From: Chamaecyparis obtusa
Lineage: Eukaryota; Streptophyta; Pinopsida; Cupressales; Cupressaceae
Assembly: GCA_027943335.1 (NCBI GenBank)
Contig: BSBK01014751.1
Span: 2,501 to 66,500 of the forward strand
Reading direction: 5' to 3'
DNA length: 64,000 nucleotides
This document shows positions 59,077 through 64,000 of the stretch, one piece after another (position 1 is the first letter of the stretch; each line of letters begins with the position of its first letter). The translations under genes were made by a program, and so were the position numbers. The notes under the pieces were generated by a model that saw nothing but the letters and a program-made list of their open reading frames with translations, searched no databases and was not told the origin of the DNA.

Positions 59077-59372
59077 GTTTGGTTGGGGAATTGGAAGATG
59101 ATACAAATCATGGTTATCCATAGCCTGGTTATGCAAACCCTAGTTATGCTTTTTTGGGACTGTTTGGTTGCCCTAGAAGATGGATTTGTAAATCCACATT
59201 CTCTGTTTGGTTGTCAAATTGAAAATAGGAACTCGAATTTATGAAATTCTCATTCTCTATTTGGTTGAACATTTTTGAATTGGGATTGGAATGCAGGTCT
59301 CCATATTCTCTATTTGGTTCTGCACTTCAAATTAGAATTGGATTTTGGGTCTCCATCTTCTTCTTTTGGTTG
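59077..59372. repeat. Subterminal repeats of the Harbinger end motif
   Basis: The word T-G/A-TTTGGTT occurs at 59077, 59161, 59204, 59259, 59311 and, as TTCTTTTGGTTG, at 59361. The last four are 43-55 bases apart, each usually preceded by ATTCTCT. These may be binding sites for the element's own proteins. Confidence 0.65.
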
Positions 59373-59449
59373 TTCATTTCGAATTGGAGTTGGAATATGA
59401 CACAGGATTTTTTTATTTTATTTTATTTTAAATTAATTTATGATTAGTC

Positions 59450-59640
59450 CATTTTGATATATTTATTATATTTTATTGACCTATGTTAATTATATTTATT
59501 ATATTTATTATATTTATTTATATTTAATTATATTTATTTATTATTATATTTAATTATATTTATTATATTTATTATATTTATTATAATTATTATATTTATT
59601 ATATTTATTATATTTTGTTAATTTATTATATTTATTTCAA
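59450..59640. repeat. AT-rich minisatellite
   Basis: Irregular repetition of ATTATATTTATT over about 190 bases, almost pure A and T. Confidence 0.8.
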
Positions 59641-59808
59641 TTTTAAATTTTAAAGTTAATTGAACTTGAATTTGTGTATTTAATCCATCATAAGAAATCA
59701 ATACAATGAAAGTAAGAAGATTGCATTGCTCGATAATATAAAAATTGTATTGCTTCATATAATCACATTGATTTTACATTGCGATTTGGAAAAAAAATAG
59801 ATATTCGG

Positions 59809-60243
59809 CTATGGCCGCAAAATCAAAACAAAAAGTAGTAGGATAACAATGCAGAGAAGACAACAAATCCACATCGCATCCGCAGCGACTCTCTGGACAA
59901 CTTCCGCTCTTGCAATAACACACCTCGGAGCCTTGCAACACTTGCAATCATCGTACGCTGCAGGTCTAGATGCATGCGTTGCCAAAGACGTAGACTAGGG
60001 TGTGTCACCATCAACCCACTAAAAGAAGCCACACCCGCCACCGTCCTACAAATAAACCAATATTAGTATCATAAACTATCATTGTTGTCCAATGTGCAGA
60101 TAAATATAACCAAATTTAATAACCTTTTTCTTGTTCACACATGTCCAAAATCGACGATCTGGGTTCCCTTGTGTTTGTGACCTCCTCATGAAGGCGTGCA
60201 CTCCACCGCCACACTCACAAAAAGGGTTGCCTACCATAGCCAT
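59809..60243 (-). pseudogene. GRF zinc-finger protein gene, two exons, C-terminal membrane helix
   Basis: Exon 1 is 60124-60243 and exon 2 is 59809-60045, joined in frame through a GT-AG intron of 78 bases, giving 118 codons. Start ATG at 60243. The finger has C9-E-C11, then DRRFWTC ending at C35, then C45-GFF and W-V-D, the full GRF pattern (C-x-C, RRFW-x-C, C-x-FF-x-W). Residues 99-116 (WICCLLCIVILLLFVLIL) form a membrane helix. The layout matches small plant GRF proteins such as the At4g04775 type. Two stops (codons 49 and 57) are both TAG where lysine or glutamine is expected. GRF fingers bind single-stranded DNA or RNA in other proteins; the role here is unknown. It lies inside the Harbinger-like element. 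Confidence 0.7.
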
Positions 60244-60249
60244 TACCAC

Positions 60250-61325
60250 TACAACCAAAAAAATATTTACCGCTCACAACCATAATTAGAACAAATTGGA
60301 AAATTAGAAGAAATAACTAATCAGATTGTAGATTGGGAATAACAATATCCATAAATTGGTGGTGTGAAAACACACCGTTTTGTCAAAAATCCACGTTCGA
60401 TACCCTCGTGTCCCTGATCCAACGACCAACTGTCAATCCTGCATATACATTTTATCGCAGCACAAAGAACAATAAAAAAAATGCACCATAGAGTACCATC
60501 AGAATTTTGTACCTTGAAAAAGCAAACATTGGATAGCTCAGTTTTATCCATCATATTTGTTGTCTCAGAACTGTCTATCTTTAGAAATGTGTAAAATTGG
60601 AATGAATTAAATCAAATGCTAAAGATAACAAACACGAAAAAAATGATAGGCATTAGCGTAAATAATTGGGCTTATAGAAAAATCATAAGGACTATTGAAA
60701 GACAAAATTGAAAAATTGACAGTTCTGTTGAGACATCATTGTAACATCTGAGCATTCATCACTTGGCACTCCTTGGTTTTACAATCAATAATAAAAAATA
60801 GCAATAAAAAGAAATAATGGGGATAATTTTAAAAACATACATACCATATCACCTTAAAATTAATGTCAAAGAACAAATTGTGTATACTAGGACCCAAGCA
60901 TCATAGCGCAAATACAAGAAAAGGGTACACAATCAAAGGGTATAACAATTGGATTGAAAATGCAAGAAACAAGCAAAATGACTAGAAAAAAATGGCTCAC
61001 GAGTGTGATTCGAAACATTGATGAAAATACTTGTAAAAGAAACCTTGATGTTTTAATCGATGTTGAAACATGAGTGCAACATAAAGCATGGAGATCATTT
61101 GAGACATAAACTGAAATGAAAGATAAGACAAACTGAAAAGAAAGATCGAGACAATAATAAAGTATCAAGTGTTTTCTAAAGGCGTGAGATGAAAATGACA
61201 AAATGTAACAACAATATAGAATGAAGATAAAGTAATCTTTGCATGAATCATGTATCCAACTGTGCATGATCATAATAATCTAACTGTGCATGATCATAAT
61301 TGTTATTGTTATTAGCTTATGTCAG

Positions 61326-61371
<46 letters not shown>

Positions 61372-61750
61372 CCAAAGCTATATCGATTGAAACAATATAT
61401 ATTACTGCTGAGTATATACATACATAATAATAAATGGCTATATCAATATATATTTTGCTAATACATAGATTATACATTGCAGTCGGCATTGACTTTATAA
61501 ATATGCATAGATTATATTTTGCTACTACATAGATTATATTTTGCTGTTGCGTAGATTATACATTGCAGTTATATAAATATGCAATATTTAATATGCAGTG
61601 AAAACATTGAAAATACATACATACTCATAGTTACTTCATTGTGCTCACTGCATATTAAATACAGTCAGATTTCAGATCTGAATATATATACAGAAAAGTA
61701 GGATTAATTACTTATATAAAATTACAACAGCAATAATATAATTCTGATCA
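60250..61750. other. No supported gene; AT-rich, with short possible exon
   Basis: A short minus-strand frame at 60507-60554 (MMDKTELSNVCFFK) ends at a GTACAA donor and could be an exon, with a TGCAG acceptor near 60443, but I cannot assign it. The frame at 60887-61273 is AT-rich and hydrophobic without recognisable motifs. Copies of AACTGTGCATGATCATAAT occur at 61258-61300. Confidence 0.35.
61329..61370. repeat. TA microsatellite
   Basis: About twenty uninterrupted TA units. Confidence 0.97.
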
Positions 61751-61761
61751 AAATTATAACA

Positions 61762-61976
61762 ATAATCTAACTATGCATGATCATAATCTAACTGTGCATG
61801 ATCATCTAACTGTGCATGATCATAATCTAACTATGCATGATAATAATCTAACTGTACATGATCATCTAATTGTGCATGATAATAATCTAATTGTGCATGA
61901 TCATCTAACTGTGCATGATAATAATCTAACTGTGCATGATCATCTAACATTGATAATAAGCAAGCACTGTGCACTA
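61762..61976. repeat. Left arm of an inverted minisatellite pair
   Basis: Alternating 14 and 21 base units built on CTAACTGTGCATGATCAT or GATAATAAT, about eleven copies, ending GATAATAAGCAAGCACTGTGCA. The reverse complement recurs at 63396-63655. Confidence 0.85.
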
Positions 61977-62147
61977 ATAGATATTATAATTTAGGAATTA
62001 ACCAAATTAATACATGACAAGATAATTTAAGATTAACCAAATTAACAATGATAGAACTAAAGCCACAGTAACAAAGTCCTAATGAAACACCAATATAGAA
62101 ATATAGCAACAGTATTTTAACAGATCCCACCCTCATGCATATGTGGA

Positions 62148-63186
62148 TCAACAAATTCTATCTATCAACATCAGCTGGTCCTCAATGGTTTCCATGGACA
62201 CAAACCCATTAAGGATGGCTGGCTTGTTCATCAAGGTCTCGTAGACCATGATCGCATCGCTGTTGCTCACCTGAGGCATGGTTTTCAAAGTTTTCCATGC
62301 TCTACCTAACACAGCCTATTCCTAGGAATGGTCAACTGTGACAACCTGAGGCTCTTTAAGGCCCTCTGTTAAGGTCTACATTGTCTCACAAATCATATCC
62401 AAGGAAGAGGCCAAACTTGCCTTCCTCTTCCTTGCCCTCCTCTGCGATGATCACGTGCTCAAACATGATCGGGGAGTTGCAGTCTCATTTGACTGCCCAA
62501 GGATATCATCATCCAAACTAGTCTGAGTCTCAAAAGGTGTGCCACACTCGGGCCCATCAACATCAGCATCATCATCATCATCATCATCATCATCTAACTA
62601 TGCAGGGCGGTTATAGTGCCCTTCCTTAGTCTCGCCAGCAGTTTTTGTGCCAGTCCCATCAGCGATGTCATTGCCAACAATTATGGCAAGGTCATTTTAG
62701 TATGGGAAAGATGTTCTTCTGGACATCCTAGCTGATCTATACTCTCGAGACTACACAAACACCAAAAAATGTGCATTGGACTATCAGAACAACATGCACA
62801 ATAAAAACCAAATTTGCATAGTTAAGAAAGCGGATATAAAAGTCATGAAAAGACAAATTTACCTCAAAACGTTTGTCCCAGACCGAATCCGCTACCTCCA
62901 TGGTCTGTGTTGCTTCATTCCAACCGAAGCCACTTTTGTTCTTCAAGTCTCTCACAAGCTTGAATCCTTGCTTCCAAGTTTTTAGCTTGTTCTTGAATTG
63001 GTCTTTGCTTAGGTTCAGAGTCAACTCTGCATTAAACTGCCTTTCAATGGCAACCCACGCTTCTTTTTTGAAGCCACCTTCACATTTTCTGCCAAGGTGG
63101 ACTTGGTCAATGAGAAAATTGAGGAAAACCCTTTCCATATGTTTGGTCCAGATCATTTTCTTACTAGACGAAGGCTCTTCCAACAA
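62148..63186 (-). pseudogene. Myb/SANT-like DNA-binding gene of a PIF/Harbinger element, two exons
   Basis: Exon 1 (62863-63186) encodes MIWTKHMERVFLNFLIDQV, NLSKDQFKNKLKTWKQGF, GFGWNEATQTMEVADSVWDK, the Myb/SANT-like domain (Myb_DNA-bind_3 type). A GTAAAT donor follows; the acceptor TGTAG lies at 62751. Exon 2 (62148-62750) contains Y-stop-NDLAIIVGND, an Asp run of nine (GAT repeat at 62567-62594), the basic cluster RRARKRKA and a helical C-terminus (QVSNSDAIMVYETLMNKPA) ending at TGA 62148. Six stops lie in exon 2, so the gene is dead; exon 1 is fully open. The partner DDE transposase would need this protein for nuclear import and end binding. Confidence 0.8.
62567..62594. repeat. ATC/GAT microsatellite
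   Basis: Nine GAT codons in exon 2 of the Myb/SANT-like gene, coding a run of aspartate. Confidence 0.9.
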
Positions 63187-63395
63187 AATTGGGTCTTAAG
63201 CACTACCATCAATGCTCATGAGTAGCTCAGTCATTGCCATGTAGTAGTCTGCACATGGCTATCAATGTTAGGAGATAAATACATACGAGGCATCATATAA
63301 TCAGGTGGTCCTAAAGCACTAATGCTAATGAGAACCATACATCAGTAGGAAAATCAGAATCATAGAACAAGTTTCACTTAACCATGATGACCATG

Positions 63396-63655
63396 TTAGA
63401 TGATCATGCACAGTGCCTGCTTATTATCAATGCTAGATTATCATGCACAGTTAGATTATTATCATGCACAGTTAGATGATCATGCACAGTGCTTGCATAG
63501 TAATTCAGAAGATCATGCATAGTTAGAATATTATCATGCAAAGTTAGATGATCATGCACGGTGCTTGCATAGTAATTCAGATGATCATGCACATTATAGC
63601 TATTTAGATGATCATGCACAGTGCTTTCTTAGTAATTTAGATGGTCATGCACAGA
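63396..63655. repeat. Right arm of the inverted minisatellite pair
   Basis: Units of GATCATGCACAGTTAGAT and longer versions with GTGCTTGCATAGTAATTCAG. The inner edge TGCACAGTGCCTGCTTATT is the inverted copy of the left arm's inner edge with one mismatch. Confidence 0.85.
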
Positions 63656-63757
63656 GACAGCATACATGATTTTGGGGTGCAATTCCTAGTTTGGTGACCC
63701 TTTTTGAAAATGCAAACATGGATTTTCATAACCCTATTTGGCCAAAAACCTAAAAAC

Positions 63758-63980
63758 TTACAATAAAAGGAAAACATACAACCAAACATCCAAAGGAAAA
63801 CATACAACCATACATCAAAAGGAAAACATACAACCATACATCCAAAGGAAAATTAGAATCATGTATACAAGGCATAGTATAAGGAAACCAAACAACTTGC
63901 ATCAATATCTCTGCATAAACATCAAAGAGAACCAGACAACCATACATCAAAAGGAAACCATACAACCATACATCCAAAGG
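63758..63980. repeat. 26 base minisatellite
   Basis: At least three head-to-tail units of AAACATACAACCATACATCC plus AAAGGA at 63768-63850, and two more at 63938-63978. The following phrase AAAATTAGAATCATGTATAC at 63849 recurs as AAAATCAGAATTATGTATAC at the window edge, so the whole block of about 125 bases is duplicated. Confidence 0.8.
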
Positions 63981-64000
63981 AAAATCAGAATTATGTATAC

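Larger units (their letters stand above)
59071..64000. mobile_element. Probable PIF/Harbinger DNA transposon, left end
   Basis: The terminus GGGCCTGTTTGGTTGGGG at 59071 follows TTA, the usual 3 bp PIF/Harbinger target site, and this start matches the GGGCCTGTTTGG-type ends known from plant members. Inside is a two-exon Myb/SANT-like gene (62148-63186), the standard second gene of these elements, and a GRF zinc-finger gene (59809-60243). The DDE transposase and the right terminus are not in the window. If the terminus belongs to a smaller separate element, the Myb/SANT gene would still indicate a Harbinger relative. Confidence 0.5.

Noticed and set aside
60887..61273. Hydrophobic 128-codon ORF as a membrane protein
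   Set aside because: AT-rich DNA read on this strand yields F, I, L, S and C; no motif, no homologue recognised and no coding context.
61773..61994. ORF with repeated HDHLTVHDNNLTVHD
   Set aside because: It is a translation of the minisatellite; the same happens at 63404-63619 on the other strand.
1..64000. tRNA or rRNA genes
   Set aside because: No cloverleaf-like A and B box pair or rRNA core was noticed; the tRNA-like strings are primer sites of LTR elements.

Overview
This window looks like intergenic DNA from a large-genome seed plant, probably a gymnosperm. The taxonomic call is an inference from AT-rich, methylation-decayed DNA packed with long, multiply nested retrotransposons. I found no intact host gene, rRNA, tRNA or CRISPR array. 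Almost all coding signal belongs to transposable elements, and nearly every element gene carries stops or frameshifts.

Layout, left to right. 1-890: a decayed minus-strand ORF pair I do not recognise. 1142-7151: a spliced CACTA (En/Spm-type) transposase gene and its 3' subterminal repeats, ending in a TAGTG terminus that cuts into the next element. 7152-31197: a Ty1/copia element on the minus strand (copia-1) in three pieces. It is split by a complete Ty3/gypsy element with an Athila-like primer site (9037-20420, target duplication CAAAC) and by a complete, younger copia element (copia-2, 21360-28446, target duplication ATCAT). Removing either insertion restores the copia-1 reading frame. 31198-37337: a minus-strand chromovirus-like Ty3/gypsy element that has lost its integrase; copia-1 sits in its 3' LTR.

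37343-53892: remains of an element (called Y here) with a multi-zinc-knuckle Gag-like protein, a long second ORF with no recognised polymerase function, purine tracts and a very long LTR-like tail. The tail holds six dispersed 50-58 nt hairpins. Part of Y (37343-39397) appears inverted, and a complete copia element (copia-3, 41544-49241, target duplication GATGA, same family as copia-1) interrupts its second ORF. 53893-54422 is another chromovirus LTR fragment. 54423-57130 is a second element of Y-like layout: LTR end, primer site, decayed zinc-knuckle protein, second ORF, no pol.

57130-59070 has no convincing gene. From 59071 to the right edge lies what looks like a PIF/Harbinger DNA transposon (TTA target site, GGGCCTGTTTGGTTG terminus). 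It carries a GRF zinc-finger gene and a two-exon Myb/SANT-like gene framed by a large inverted minisatellite; its other end is outside the window.

How the parts relate: autonomous elements (CACTA transposase, copia and gypsy gag-pol) sit beside elements that appear to lack a polymerase (Y and the 54.4-57.1 kb element) and would depend on others for copying. The nesting gives a relative order: Y is older than the chromovirus, which is older than copia-1, which is older than the Athila-like element, copia-2 and the CACTA. Premature stops are dominated by changes that fit C-to-T decay in CAG, CGA and TGG codons, as expected for heavily methylated, silenced plant repeats.
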